Numbered from the stretch's first letter, positions 26,374 through 36,612 are shown. The stretch is 64,000 bases of DNA from UBA6183 sp046314755 (GCA_046314755.1 JBKDBG010000054.1:1-64000); one strand, 5' to 3'. Program-made: numbers and translations. Notes: generated from the letters alone by a model not told the origin.

Positions 26374-26991
26374 TCATTCCTCCAAATGTGCAAATAAGTT
26401 ATCCGCATTAACATAAATAACCTGAACGGGAACCGTAGAATGCTTCAAGTTTTTTTGAACAACAGGAATAAACGCCTTGGTGTGCTTATGCATAAACTTT
26501 GTCCAAAACACAACAACCAAAGGTCCTGAAGTAATCGCCTCGGAATAATCAACCCCATTTAATTTCTGAACAATATTAAACAGTTCTTCTCTGCTAACCA
26601 TGCTATCTAATGGTGCCTGAATTTTTGGAGGGAATGATTCCATTATTCCATCCCTTTCCCAGTTTAAATTTGGCAAACCACCGGCATAGCAATTAATTTG
26701 AAACGACTCGGGATATTGCCCCTTGATGAAATAAAGCGCCTGTAATGGTTGTAAATGATTGTTTAACGATGTTGGAGTATGTTTTTGTTGTTTTGCTTTA
26801 AGCACCTGTATATAATTAGTGTCAACAGCATAAACATGTTTAAGTGGTATTTCAAACTGTATTGCTGCTGCTGTAATTGCTTTATCATCCATTGTTTTTA
26901 CTGTCCTTATTCCAACCATACGGTTAACAATAAACGAGCAGGAAGTAAGTAATAGCAACACGGCTATTACAATCCAATTCAGGTGTTTCAT
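26374..26991 (-). CDS. Lipoprotein with possible thioredoxin-like fold
   Basis: About 205 residues. An N-terminal hydrophobic run ends in LLTSC (lipobox, Cys near residue 18), so it is a lipoprotein. The C-terminal half, from about residue 155 (GPLVVVFWTKFMHKHTKAFIPVVQ), has the strand-helix pattern of thioredoxin-like proteins but no CxxC, so no redox role can be claimed. I chose Met6 of the longest frame (start at 26991) because it places the lipobox normally. It is divergent from mnmH with a gap of about 70 bases. Confidence 0.6.
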   Translation of the reverse strand: MKHLNWIVIAVLLLLTSCSFIVNRMVGIRTVKTMDDKAITAAAIQFEIPLKHVYAVDTNYIQVLKAKQQKHTPTSLNNHLQPLQALYFIKGQYPESFQINCYAGGLPNLNWERDGIMESFPPKIQAPLDSMVSREELFNIVQKLNGVDYSEAITSGPLVVVFWTKFMHKHTKAFIPVVQKNLKHSTVPVQVIYVNADNLFAHLEE

Positions 26992-27062
26992 TTTATTAAA
27001 ACCCATTAATGCGTGAATATGTTTTATGAGTAGCTATATTGCAACATCAGTTTTTGCTGTTT

Positions 27063-28121
27063 ATGTCAAATACTCGTATAACAATTCAACAGTTCTTTGG
27101 AGCCCATAATAAGGCCCCTGTTTTTGACGTTCGCAGCCCAAAAGAGTTTTCTGCAGGACATATTCCTGGAGCCTACTCCTTACCTGTTTTTTCTGATGAA
27201 GAAAGGGCTGAAATTGGTACTGCCTATAAACAAATCGATAGACAAACCGCTATAAAAATCGGGTTGAAGTATTTTGGATCACAGCTTAACCAATATTTAG
27301 AACCGGTTGAAGCCCTAACAAAAAAACACAATACCAACGCCATTTATGTTCATTGCTGGAGAGGCGGCATGCGCAGCAGTGCGATGGCTTGGCTACTTCA
27401 GTTTTATGGGTTTGATGTGTTTATAATAGAGGGGGGATACAAAGCTTACCGCAATTATGTATTGCAACAACTTGGCTTGCCTTTTCAGCTGAATGTGTTA
27501 GGCGGTTTTACCGGAAGTGGCAAAACTCAAATTTTAAATCACATCAAAACGTTGGGCATCCCCGTTGTTGATTTGGAGCATTTAGCCCAACATAAAGGCT
27601 CCGCATTTGGTAACCTCAACAACCACGAGCAACCAACCCAAGAGCAATTCGAAAACAATTTGGTTCAGGCATTAAGCGATTATTATCACGTAGATGAACA
27701 GGGCAACTTTTTTCAACCGCAACCCATTTGGATTGAAAATGAAAGTCAGCGTATAGGTTTGATTGATATTACCAAGTCGTTTTATCAAACCATGCAAAGC
27801 GCTCCGCTAATCACCCTGAACATTCCTTTTGAAGAGCGATTAGCGTTTATTGTACAAGCCTACGGCCACTACGAAACCAACAGACTAAAAGAAGCTACTA
27901 TTAGAATTCAAAAAAAACTTGGAGGTCTTCAAACCAAAGAGGCGTTGAGCTTTATTGAGGAAGGAAAATTTTCTGAGGCCTTTGCCATTTTCTTATCTTA
28001 TTACGATAAGCTTTATAGCGAGTCGATGGAACGGTCCCAAAGAAAGTCTACCAAAATTTCATCCTTTAACACCAACTTACACGAAAACTCTAATTTATTG
28101 CTTCAATTATTTCACTCATAA
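27063..28121 (+). CDS. mnmH: tRNA 2-selenouridine synthase
   Basis: Replaces sulfur by selenium at the wobble 2-thiouridine of certain tRNAs, using selenophosphate. A rhodanese domain (VFDVRSPKEFSAGHIPGA near the N-terminus; active-site Cys98 in YVHCWRGGMRSS) is followed by a P-loop, GGFTGSGKT (residues 147-155). The frame opens at a TTG at 27039, but the ATG at 27063 (MSNTRITIQQ) gives 352 residues and the standard N-terminus. Its stop overlaps the selD start by one base, so selenophosphate supply and use are coupled. Confidence 0.93.
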   Translation: MSNTRITIQQFFGAHNKAPVFDVRSPKEFSAGHIPGAYSLPVFSDEERAEIGTAYKQIDRQTAIKIGLKYFGSQLNQYLEPVEALTKKHNTNAIYVHCWRGGMRSSAMAWLLQFYGFDVFIIEGGYKAYRNYVLQQLGLPFQLNVLGGFTGSGKTQILNHIKTLGIPVVDLEHLAQHKGSAFGNLNNHEQPTQEQFENNLVQALSDYYHVDEQGNFFQPQPIWIENESQRIGLIDITKSFYQTMQSAPLITLNIPFEERLAFIVQAYGHYETNRLKEATIRIQKKLGGLQTKEALSFIEEGKFSEAFAIFLSYYDKLYSESMERSQRKSTKISSFNTNLHENSNLLLQLFHS

Positions 28122-29164
28122 TGGACCAAACTTTTAAGCTAACTCAATATGCCAAAGGCTCCGGTTGCGGGTGTAAAATATCACCGTCAGTTTTGCAAGA
28201 AGTATTGGCAAACCATCGCACACAAGGAGGCCAAAACTTATTGGTAGGAAACCAGCATAACGATGACGCAGCGGTATATCAACTAAATGATGAAACGGCA
28301 TTGATTATTACTGCTGATTTTTTTACACCTATTGTTGATGATGCCTTTACCTTTGGTAAAATTGCGGCAGCGAACGCCTTAAGCGATGTGTATGCCATGG
28401 GCGGAAAACCCATTACGGCCATTGCTTTATTAGGCTGGCCAATTGACAAATTGCCCGCGGCTTTAGCATCAGAAGTGATTGCAGGCGCAAGAATAATTTG
28501 TGAAACGGCCGGCATAGCCATATCTGGCGGACACACCATTGATGCTCCTGAGCCCTTTTTCGGGCTTTCAGTAAATGGTATAACAAATCCAAAAAATATC
28601 AAAACCAATCAAACCGCTAAAGCGGGTGATAAAATATACTTAACCAAACCTATCGGTAGCGGTATTTTATCAACCGCCATCAAGCGAGGCTTAATTACCG
28701 AAAACGAACAACAAACCTTTATCAAAACACTCACCCAGCTTAATGATATCGGTTATTATTTAGGAACATGCCCCGGTGTTCATGCGTTAACCGATGTAAC
28801 CGGTTATGGACTGGGCGGACATTTGTTGGAAATGTGCACGGGTTCGGGTTTATCGGCCCGTTTAAGATTAAGTGATATTCCTTTGTTGCCGGGAGTGAGC
28901 AATTACCTTGCGCAAACCGTATTGCCCGATGCAACTTACCGCAATTGGAATGCTTACGAAAACAATATTTTGGTACAGCCTGAGGTAGATGCCTTAAAAG
29001 CCTTTGCCCTACTTTCCGACCCACAAACCAACGGAGGTTTGCTTGTGGCCGTGGGTGATGAAAATGAATTTTTGTCAGTTTGTGAAAAACACCAACAGCA
29101 AGTGTTTTTAATTGGGGGGTTAGAGGAGAATGGGGTTCAATCCATAATTACAATTAATGATTAA
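28121..29164 (+). CDS. selD: Selenide, water dikinase (selenophosphate synthase)
   Basis: 347 residues. Makes selenophosphate from selenide and ATP. The catalytic motif KGSGCGCK carries Cys16 and Lys19, equivalent to E. coli Cys17 and Lys20; the position is a normal Cys codon (TGC), not selenocysteine. The segment GQ/NLLVGNQHNDDAAVYQL and the later GGHTIDAPEPFFGLSVNG match the ATP-binding half of the SelD fold. It starts one base inside the mnmH stop. No selA, selB or SECIS-like element is visible here, so selenium in this organism may serve tRNA only. It converges with a LuxR-type regulator gene, overlapping by 11 bases. Confidence 0.94.
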   Translation: MDQTFKLTQYAKGSGCGCKISPSVLQEVLANHRTQGGQNLLVGNQHNDDAAVYQLNDETALIITADFFTPIVDDAFTFGKIAAANALSDVYAMGGKPITAIALLGWPIDKLPAALASEVIAGARIICETAGIAISGGHTIDAPEPFFGLSVNGITNPKNIKTNQTAKAGDKIYLTKPIGSGILSTAIKRGLITENEQQTFIKTLTQLNDIGYYLGTCPGVHALTDVTGYGLGGHLLEMCTGSGLSARLRLSDIPLLPGVSNYLAQTVLPDATYRNWNAYENNILVQPEVDALKAFALLSDPQTNGGLLVAVGDENEFLSVCEKHQQQVFLIGGLEENGVQSIITIND

Positions 29165-29828
29165 CCCATCCTTTTTTTATTGCCAACAAAACCGCTTGGG
29201 TTTTACTGGTAACATGTAACTTTTTATAAATATTAGTGATGTGTGTTCGAACGGTGTGTGGGCTGATAAATAATTTCTCTGCTACACCTTTATAATCCAA
29301 ACCTTGCACCAACGCTTTGAGTATATCCATTTCCCGACCAGACAATTCTGGTTGACGGTTACTATGCAAAGCAACCTCCGATTGCATAAGCAACTGTAAT
29401 GCTTTGCGAGCAATACGCGGACTCATTGGAGAGCCGCCAAATTCAACAATTTGCCAGAGCGCCTCTACAATTTTGTCTACGTTTTCATCTTTAAGTAGGT
29501 AACCAATCGCTCCTGCCTTAATCGCTTCAAAAATTTTATCATCATCATCAAAAACCGTAAGCATTAAAAACTTTGTTTCAGGATATATGCTTGCAGCAAT
29601 GTTAACTGCCTCAATGCCATTCATTATGGGCATATCGATATCCATTAAAACAACATCAATCACCTGCTTTTCTTCTTTTAATTTGGTTAAAAAATCTTCA
29701 CCATTAGCAGCTAAAAACGCCACCTCAATATCTTTTAAATAGCTCAACTTTTCTTGTAATGAAACCCTGTTCGGTTGTTTATCATCCACAATTGCAATGC
29801 GCATAATTTTGTTGTTTTTTTTCATCAA
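29154..29828 (-). CDS. NarL/LuxR-type response regulator
   Basis: 224 residues. Receiver domain with the acidic pair in IAIVDDKQ, phosphoacceptor Asp63 (LMDIDMP), and Lys113 (LLKDEN); then a LuxR-type helix-turn-helix from about residue 160, LSGREMDILKALVQG and FISPHTVRTHITNIYKKL being the recognition region. It lies 41 bases downstream of the propeller kinase on the same strand, so the two form a cognate two-component pair. Met9 (MRIAIVDD) is an alternative start. Targets are unknown. Confidence 0.92.
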   Translation of the reverse strand: MMKKNNKIMRIAIVDDKQPNRVSLQEKLSYLKDIEVAFLAANGEDFLTKLKEEKQVIDVVLMDIDMPIMNGIEAVNIAASIYPETKFLMLTVFDDDDKIFEAIKAGAIGYLLKDENVDKIVEALWQIVEFGGSPMSPRIARKALQLLMQSEVALHSNRQPELSGREMDILKALVQGLDYKGVAEKLFISPHTVRTHITNIYKKLHVTSKTQAVLLAIKKGWVNH

Positions 29829-29869
29829 AAGTGCTGTTATGTAAGGTTTTATTCAATACTGCAAATGCG

Positions 29870-32800
29870 CTATTTTAATGTAATGGTCAATGTTGTTCCC
29901 TTGTTAATTTCGGAGGCAACAACAAGTTCTGCATTCGTTTCTTTGGCTCTTGCTTCCATATTTAGCAGCCCGTAGTGCCCTTTTTGTTTTGCTTGTTCCC
30001 AATCAAAACCTACTCCATCGTCTTTTATTACAAAACTAAACAGGGCTTGTTGATCGGATTGAAAGTGGATGTGAATGTTTTTACTTTTAGCATGTTTAAG
30101 GCAGTTGTTAAACGCCTCCTGACAAACTCGAAATAAGTTCAAAGCAACTGAAGGAGATAGTTCCTTGTTTGGTAAAATCTGTTCGGAAAAATAAACCTGA
30201 ACACTTTTATCAAACTCCAACATTTTAAGTGCAAATTGTTTAAAGCGATCTGCAAAATCATCTATTTTTAAGCTGGTGTTACTAATTGCCCAAATGGTTT
30301 GTCGTAGAGTTAATATCGCATTTCGTCCGGCTTCGCTCATGGCCTGTAGGCGTTGTTGTTCATCTTGTTCTGCAAGCCTTTCGGGGTGTTGTAACATCCA
30401 CTCTGCATTGGTAATTAAATAGCTGAGTTGTGCTCCCACATTATCATGCAAATCGCGAGAAATGCGCAAGCGTTCTTTTTCCAGTTTTTGTTGTACTTGC
30501 AATTCTTGTTGTAACTTAAGTTGTTGCCGTTTGATATAGGCATAAAATACGCCACCAATTGCCACAAAGCCCATTAAACCCATTACCAAATAAAACCAAG
30601 TACGTTGCCAAAATGGAGGAATAATAGAGATAAAAATATTGCGTGGTTGTTTGTTCCAATACCCATCGGCATTGGCGGCCATTATTTGAAACACATAATT
30701 GCCCGGAGGTAAGTTGGCATAACGAGCAAAATGTTTTGTGCCACTCTGTATCCAATTTTTATCATAACCGGTTAATTTATATTGATAAATGTTGCTTTCG
30801 GGTTGGCTGAATTCCAATGCCGAAAAATCGAAAGACAACGTATTTTCTAAATAAGACAATGTGAGTGATTGAATTTCGTTGTAAGCAGTATCCCTTTTGT
30901 ATGGTATATCACCCAATAGTATTTCGTTAATGGCAACTTGTGGAGCATTTTTGTTTTCAATTACATGGCTTGGGTCTATAACGTTTACACCATTTACACC
31001 ACCAAAATACAACAGACCACTATTATCTTTATGATATGCCCCTGTGTTAAACTCATTGCTTTGAAGGCCATCTTTTACACCATATTGTTTAAAGGTTTTG
31101 GTTAACGGATTATAAACAGATAGGCCTTTATTGTGGCTCATCCAAAATCGCCCCTGATTATCTTCCAAAATTCCATAAATAAAATCATCGGGTAAACCAT
31201 CTGTAATCTCAAATTTTTGCAACACATTACCTATCGCATCCATTAAGTACAAGCCTACTCCGGCACCCACCCACACAAATTTTTTATCTTTTGATAAACA
31301 AAGTGTTTTTATAAATGCCTTAAAAGGCGGTCTCTTCCATTGTTTGGTTTTAGGATTAAATAAACAAACAAACCTAGTTGTGCCTACCCACCATGCAGTA
31401 TCATTAACAATAGTAAAGCAGGTTATTATGCTATCCATATTGTTAAACTTGAAAAGCAACTTCCCTTTTCCTGATGGTTGTATTTCATAAAAAGACAAAT
31501 CGCTACTTAAATAAAGTTTGTTATTGTAACAATGAAAAAAGGGATACGCACAATACCCTTTATTTTTATAATGAAAAACATCTGTCCGGCTAATTTCCTT
31601 TTTTGTAATTGGATTAAGCTCTTTTAAATATCTATCATTAACCACAAAATAGCGCTTATTCCAAAAGGCTTGCGCCAATACATGTGCATGTTCGTCATTC
31701 AATTTTCCAAATTTGAATTGATCACTTTTACCATTGGCTTTATAGGTTACAATTCCTTCAGCATACATACCAGTGTATATATTATGTGCGGCATCGCTGG
31801 TAATACTTTTAACTAATTTGGTACGTGATACCGAACTGTTATAGTGCTTAAACTTATTTCGGTATGGAGATAAACACCTTACTCCATCACCATTGGTGCA
31901 TACCCATAAGTTTCCTGTGCGGTCAACCCGTAATTTTTGAATATAATAAAAACCTACCCTCTCTGTTTTGTTAAAAGAGGTAATGCGCTCCTCAAATTCA
32001 TTTGTTTCAGCATTATAAATAAACAAACCACTGCTGCTGCCAAAGTAAATTTTACCTTGCCACCATGTTAATGATGTAGAGGAAAGTGTATTTAGTTTTT
32101 CGGAAAACTCGTTTGATGTTAGTGGTTTTACTTCGAACCGATTTGAGTGAACATGGTAATAGTAAATGTTTTTTTTATCAAGCGAACAAATTGTACTATC
32201 ATTATACTTCATAAAACTACCAGTAAACGTATGAGGACCGTTAATAATCTCAACCTTATCGGTTTGAATATTTATCCTAAACCAAGTTGTAAGGCTATCG
32301 TTTAAGTAACCTATAATGTAATCCTTAATTCGTATACTAGTTCTTATAGAAGATACGGAAAACTTACTTGCTGTAACTTTTAAACGCTTTTCCTCGCGAA
32401 AAGTATTCAAATTAATAGCGAGTAATTCTTGACTACCTGAAATACTCCACACTCTTCCTTTTGGGTCTTCACCCAAAATAGTGGTGTAACTTTCCCCATT
32501 TCCATTGGCAATAGCCATTTCAAAAATCACGTTTTTAAAACAATCCAAAGTTCGGTTGTAAATGCTTACACCCTTATTATGGCTTATCCATAAATTATGT
32601 TTGCTATCCTCATAAAACCTAAAAGAGGTATTACCTAATAATGTGGTGCTATCTTTACTATTCCATTTATAATGGTGCATTTTATACCCATCAAACCGAT
32701 TTACACCATCGGCCGTGCCAAACCACATAAATCCTTTATAATCTTGAAATGCATCCCAAACGGTGTTTTGCGCAAGGCCATTGTCAACGGTATAAGAGGT

Positions 32801-32872
32801 ATAATTCCTAAGATGCTGGGAGTTCAGGTTAAAGCATGATAATATAAACAGAAGAGTGGTTACTCGTCTCAT
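29870..32872 (-). CDS. Two-component sensor with N-terminal beta-propeller and HisKA_3 kinase
   Basis: About 1000 residues. A signal peptide is followed by a large region (to about residue 700) of two-component regulator propeller repeats (VWDAFQDYKGFMWFGTADGV, VNRFDGYKMHHYKWNSKD), a Y_Y_Y domain (ENTLSFDFSALEFSQPESNI), a membrane helix (about 738-760), a coiled coil and a HisKA_3 kinase: ISRDLHDNVGAQ with His809 and an HATPase with VIKDDGVGFD. Such proteins often sense extracellular or periplasmic glycans in Bacteroidota. The start was set at 32872 (MRRVTTLLF), which gives a good signal peptide; the frame continues 12 codons upstream. The regulator at 29154-29828 is its partner. Confidence 0.88.
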   Translation of the reverse strand: MRRVTTLLFILSCFNLNSQHLRNYTSYTVDNGLAQNTVWDAFQDYKGFMWFGTADGVNRFDGYKMHHYKWNSKDSTTLLGNTSFRFYEDSKHNLWISHNKGVSIYNRTLDCFKNVIFEMAIANGNGESYTTILGEDPKGRVWSISGSQELLAINLNTFREEKRLKVTASKFSVSSIRTSIRIKDYIIGYLNDSLTTWFRINIQTDKVEIINGPHTFTGSFMKYNDSTICSLDKKNIYYYHVHSNRFEVKPLTSNEFSEKLNTLSSTSLTWWQGKIYFGSSSGLFIYNAETNEFEERITSFNKTERVGFYYIQKLRVDRTGNLWVCTNGDGVRCLSPYRNKFKHYNSSVSRTKLVKSITSDAAHNIYTGMYAEGIVTYKANGKSDQFKFGKLNDEHAHVLAQAFWNKRYFVVNDRYLKELNPITKKEISRTDVFHYKNKGYCAYPFFHCYNNKLYLSSDLSFYEIQPSGKGKLLFKFNNMDSIITCFTIVNDTAWWVGTTRFVCLFNPKTKQWKRPPFKAFIKTLCLSKDKKFVWVGAGVGLYLMDAIGNVLQKFEITDGLPDDFIYGILEDNQGRFWMSHNKGLSVYNPLTKTFKQYGVKDGLQSNEFNTGAYHKDNSGLLYFGGVNGVNVIDPSHVIENKNAPQVAINEILLGDIPYKRDTAYNEIQSLTLSYLENTLSFDFSALEFSQPESNIYQYKLTGYDKNWIQSGTKHFARYANLPPGNYVFQIMAANADGYWNKQPRNIFISIIPPFWQRTWFYLVMGLMGFVAIGGVFYAYIKRQQLKLQQELQVQQKLEKERLRISRDLHDNVGAQLSYLITNAEWMLQHPERLAEQDEQQRLQAMSEAGRNAILTLRQTIWAISNTSLKIDDFADRFKQFALKMLEFDKSVQVYFSEQILPNKELSPSVALNLFRVCQEAFNNCLKHAKSKNIHIHFQSDQQALFSFVIKDDGVGFDWEQAKQKGHYGLLNMEARAKETNAELVVASEINKGTTLTITLK

Positions 32873-32973
32873 TTCACGGTTGATTAGGGTTGTGTGAATA
32901 TACAGCATTTGATGTATTTACCAAGTGGTGTTTATAATAGTCCTTTGTGTTTCATCAATTAAAAAACACCTTT

Positions 32974-34236
32974 ATGAAAAAACTTCTTCTTATTATTCTA
33001 TTGGGCCTAACCAGTAAAATTACCTTCAGCCAATGGACAAACTTAAATGCATTATCTCTTCCTGGAAATAACGGTTATGATTACAGCATGATGGCCGTTA
33101 GTAATACTGGTAAAAACATAGCCGCATATTGTATAAAATATGAATTTGGCTCGCCAACTCCGGTTACTCACAAATATGTTATATCGAAAGACTTTGGCGT
33201 TACATGGACAGAACAAACGGCCCCGGGGCAAGTTCCCGGACAAATGTTTTGGGTAAGTGATGTTTTGTTTGTAAAAGAAACCCTATCAGACACCTTAAAA
33301 AAATCAACAGACTTTGGGGCTACTTTTTCTTACCAAGGAACCAAAAGACTATCATTAGGCTCTAAAATTGCCGTGATAAACCCCAGCAAATGGCTGTTTC
33401 AACAAAACGTTTCTGGCTCCTATAAGCTATTTGTCTCAACCGACCAAGGCACTACTTGGACTGAGCAAACCTCGTTGACTGTATTAACCGCACCGAATTT
33501 TTCATCCTTCGTTGTGCTTTCCAACGGAACAATTGTTTCGGTTGGTGCAACCGGTGCGAAGGTGGTTTATTCTTCCGATGATGGAAACACCTGGTTAGAA
33601 GGCACATTGCCCGAAATAATTGGCGCATATGAGCACCGCATTAACCTTACTCCCAATGGAGAATTGCTGATGTTTGTAGGAAACCCGTTTGAGCCCAAAA
33701 TTATAAAATCAACAGACAATGGAGTTACATGGCAAAACGTAAGTACGAACATGCCAAACACGGCAACTGCGCTTTTATACCAAGGCAATGATATTATTTG
33801 TTTATGTAAAGATGCATCAACACATAAAAGTACTGACAATGGAGCAACCTTTACTCAAATAAGCGCCCCAAATGAACTTTATACATCAGGCATTTTTGGC
33901 AGTAAGACGCTTGAAAAATCAACCGACAACTTGTTTACCTGTGGTTCAAACAAAATTTATCGATATGGACCAAGCTCGCAAACAGGATTGTTAACAAATA
34001 AAAAGGAAGAGCTTACTTTCACTCTATTCCCCAACCCTGCAAGCTCGTTCGTACAATTAAGTTCCACTAGCGATATTGTAATACAAAGCATTGTTCTAAT
34101 GAATGCAAACGGACAAAAAATAAAAGAGGTAAACCCAGGGGCAATTGTGGACATAAGTGGCATACCGGCAGGAATGTATTTCGTGCAAGTTTTGTCTAAT
34201 AACGGATTATCTACCCAAAGATTCATCAAACAATAA
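32974..34236 (+). CDS. T9SS type A sorting-domain protein with BNR-like repeats
   Basis: 420 residues. A signal peptide (MKKLLLIILLGLTSKITFSQ) precedes a series of beta-propeller-like Asp-box units (SKDFGVTWTEQTA, STDQGTTWTEQT, SSDDGNTWLEG, STDNGVTWQN), as in sialidase/photosystem-stability-type folds. The last 75 residues (LFPNPASSFVQL through GMYFVQVLSNNG...RFIKQ) are a type A C-terminal sorting domain, so the protein should be exported by the type IX system and may be surface-attached. The frame opens at a GTG at 32947, but the ATG at 32974 begins the signal peptide. Enzymatic function is not supported. Confidence 0.85.
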   Translation: MKKLLLIILLGLTSKITFSQWTNLNALSLPGNNGYDYSMMAVSNTGKNIAAYCIKYEFGSPTPVTHKYVISKDFGVTWTEQTAPGQVPGQMFWVSDVLFVKETLSDTLKKSTDFGATFSYQGTKRLSLGSKIAVINPSKWLFQQNVSGSYKLFVSTDQGTTWTEQTSLTVLTAPNFSSFVVLSNGTIVSVGATGAKVVYSSDDGNTWLEGTLPEIIGAYEHRINLTPNGELLMFVGNPFEPKIIKSTDNGVTWQNVSTNMPNTATALLYQGNDIICLCKDASTHKSTDNGATFTQISAPNELYTSGIFGSKTLEKSTDNLFTCGSNKIYRYGPSSQTGLLTNKKEELTFTLFPNPASSFVQLSSTSDIVIQSIVLMNANGQKIKEVNPGAIVDISGIPAGMYFVQVLSNNGLSTQRFIKQ

Positions 34237-34352
34237 ATACGAGTCAAATATTTTCAGGTTATATATCGAAAGAGAGATTGGTGCTTGTTACGAATAGATG
34301 ATTATTACCTGAAACTTATTTGACCAAAACACCAACCCTTTAATTTAATAAA

Positions 34353-34799
34353 ATGAAAAAACTAATTTTACCTTTAATGGCAGTTGCATTAATTGCCTGC
34401 AGCAAATCCGAAGATGATGCTGCCAAAACAGACCCCAACGCTCAGGTTGAAGTAACCAAAGCTAATTTGGTGGGCACATGGAATATCACTAAAATTGAAG
34501 GCTTTGCCATTCCGGGAGATTCACTTTTTCAAACCATGAACTTTAATCCCGGTTCAGCAACCTTTACCATAACAAGTGATAATAAGTATACAACGGTTTC
34601 CGGATTTGGAACAAGCTCCGGAGACTATGTATTAACCACTGTTAATGGAAAGAACCTGCTAATACTTTTAGAACCAGGAGACCCTGCTGATACAGCGGAG
34701 GTGCTGAGTTTAACTAAGAACTCAATGGTAACAACCGATAAACAACAAGAGTTAAACGAAGGTGATGATGAATACACAAAAACCTATTTATCAAGATAA
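34353..34799 (+). CDS. Lipocalin-like lipoprotein
   Basis: 148 residues. Lipobox ALIAC (Cys16) then an acidic linker. The NLVGTWNITKIEG opening of the mature domain and the alternating strands after it fit the short lipocalin-like domain common in Bacteroidota lipoproteins. No ligand is known. It is followed by a clear terminator (34802-34831), so it ends its transcript. Confidence 0.7.
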   Translation: MKKLILPLMAVALIACSKSEDDAAKTDPNAQVEVTKANLVGTWNITKIEGFAIPGDSLFQTMNFNPGSATFTITSDNKYTTVSGFGTSSGDYVLTTVNGKNLLILLEPGDPADTAEVLSLTKNSMVTTDKQQELNEGDDEYTKTYLSR

Positions 34800-34801
34800 C
34801 A

Positions 34802-34831
34802 AAAGGGCTGTTCGAATGGGCAGCCCTTTTT
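34802..34831 (+). terminator. Intrinsic terminator after the lipocalin-like gene
   Basis: Nine-bp stem AAAGGGCTG (34802-34810) with CAGCCCTTT (34821-34829), 10-base loop, then Ts to 34831. Confidence 0.88.
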
Positions 34832-34912
34832 CTTCGTTTAAATACAGCAGATGCGGTATTGATTTAATTTGATAACAAAGGCAAATTTGAATCACTAAAA
34901 TTCAAGTGTGAA

Positions 34913-36607
34913 ATGAAGAAATCAATCCTAACATGTGTAGCAGCCCTAATGGGTTTTGTTTTACAGGCACAGGTAGAAATTACCACCAAAAGTTTTGAAT
35001 TAGCCAGCCAAAACAAACATAAAAACTGGAGCATTATTGATGCCGGTAGAGACAGCATAACCAATGAGATTTATATCAAATTTGCCCAATCAATTTGTGA
35101 TGTAAACAAAAACATGTGGACGGGTACAAGAACTTACAAAGGACTTAAATGGAATATCGACAAGTTGGTTTTTTCTAACTCCTATGATTACACAAGAACA
35201 GACTCAAAAAAATACGAGTCGTCAGAAGAGGCTTTATTAAACAACGAATTTGTGTTCGGCAAAACATTCATGCCAACATTTGTAAATATAGGCAAAAGCG
35301 TGTGGCAAGGTGGGGCAAACTTACCGCGCCCACTTAACAACTCCTTTATGTTTACTGATGTGGTTACTGGCTCTGCGGGCATTTCCGGTTTTAAAGTAAA
35401 TATTTCAAGCGTTGGTTGTCAGCCATTGGCAAATGATACTAAAACCCAAGGGTCTTTATGTGGTGAGGTTCCCATCATTGAGAACATATCCTCGGTTGAC
35501 GCAAAAGAGGAAAAAGGCCAAAAATGGTACCCGTTATATAATAATCCGGTGCCCAACGGTGGAAACATTTTATTTTCAACGGTAGGTGTAAATCCTGATC
35601 CCAATAAAGCACACTACGTGTTTAGAAAATACAATGAAAACGGAACAGTTCTTAAAGAATTAACATTTAGTTACAATTACCAATGTTTACCAACGGTAAA
35701 GGAAATAGAAAAAGCACCCGGAGTTTTTGACTACATCATTGTTATGAAACCGTTTTTCTACAAAAAATCAAAACAACCTACAACCAATCCGTTAAATTTC
35801 GAATACATTAGGGTTGATGGAGAAGCATTTGATGTGAAAGAGCGCTTAAATATTGAGGCTGTTTATGGTAATTGGGCAATTGAGCAAGTGAAAGAGGTTG
35901 GTGGTGCTGTTTATATTGTTGGGAATAGTTCAACCGAAAAAACCTCGTTTGCAACGTTTGATGCTTTTAAAATAAAAGAATTTCCTGCGCTACAAATTGC
36001 CAAAATAAGTAATGGCAAAGTTGATTATGTAAGAGCACTTAACAACGTTGATTTAATAGGAAAAATACAAGTTGTTCAGGGGGTTAAGGGCAAAGTTGAG
36101 CCGTGGTTATATTTTATGGATGTACAAATTCACGCCCAAAACGGCAACCTTTTTATCTCTGGACAAACCGTAAAATCAATAAACAGCAAAGCAGAGCAAG
36201 ATCGCTCCGCTATTGTTACCATAATACTTTCATCTACCGGAGAGCTTATTACTTATTTAGCCAAACCCGAAGATGGATATTCGCGTTTTAACCTTCATTT
36301 TAGTAAAGATGGCAAAAGCTTTTACTGGTCGTTTTTTGATTTTGCAGAATACAATAAAATGTTGAATGAAAATGGCGCTATGCTTGCCAAGCACAAATTG
36401 GGTTTAATGAGCGGACTAGGCATTTGTAAATACGACTTAATGAGCAATGGGTTAACCCCTTTTAAATCATTTATTAACGATGAGTGGGTACTCGGATTTT
36501 CTAATCCAATATTATTTGAAAATGAAGATGAGATTGTTTTTCAGGCAAAAAAACTCACCAAAAAAGCAAAAGAAGGCGAAATAGTATTTGTAACACTAAA
36601 AAAATAA
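34913..36607 (+). CDS. Secreted protein of unknown function
   Basis: 564 residues with a signal peptide (MKKSILTCVAALMGFVLQAQ). No known domain is recognised. The mature part is mostly beta, with many Asn, Lys and aromatic residues and motifs such as GGNILFSTVGVNPDPNKAHYV. It lacks a type IX tail. It is followed after 5 bases by an outer-membrane barrel gene, so the two are likely to be one unit. A soluble periplasmic or exported role is inferred from the signal peptide only. Confidence 0.65.
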   Translation: MKKSILTCVAALMGFVLQAQVEITTKSFELASQNKHKNWSIIDAGRDSITNEIYIKFAQSICDVNKNMWTGTRTYKGLKWNIDKLVFSNSYDYTRTDSKKYESSEEALLNNEFVFGKTFMPTFVNIGKSVWQGGANLPRPLNNSFMFTDVVTGSAGISGFKVNISSVGCQPLANDTKTQGSLCGEVPIIENISSVDAKEEKGQKWYPLYNNPVPNGGNILFSTVGVNPDPNKAHYVFRKYNENGTVLKELTFSYNYQCLPTVKEIEKAPGVFDYIIVMKPFFYKKSKQPTTNPLNFEYIRVDGEAFDVKERLNIEAVYGNWAIEQVKEVGGAVYIVGNSSTEKTSFATFDAFKIKEFPALQIAKISNGKVDYVRALNNVDLIGKIQVVQGVKGKVEPWLYFMDVQIHAQNGNLFISGQTVKSINSKAEQDRSAIVTIILSSTGELITYLAKPEDGYSRFNLHFSKDGKSFYWSFFDFAEYNKMLNENGAMLAKHKLGLMSGLGICKYDLMSNGLTPFKSFINDEWVLGFSNPILFENEDEIVFQAKKLTKKAKEGEIVFVTLKK

Positions 36608-36612
36608 AAATC

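Noticed and set aside
28160..28190. Selenocysteine in SelD
   Set aside because: The motif uses TGC and TGT codons, both ordinary Cys; no in-frame TGA.
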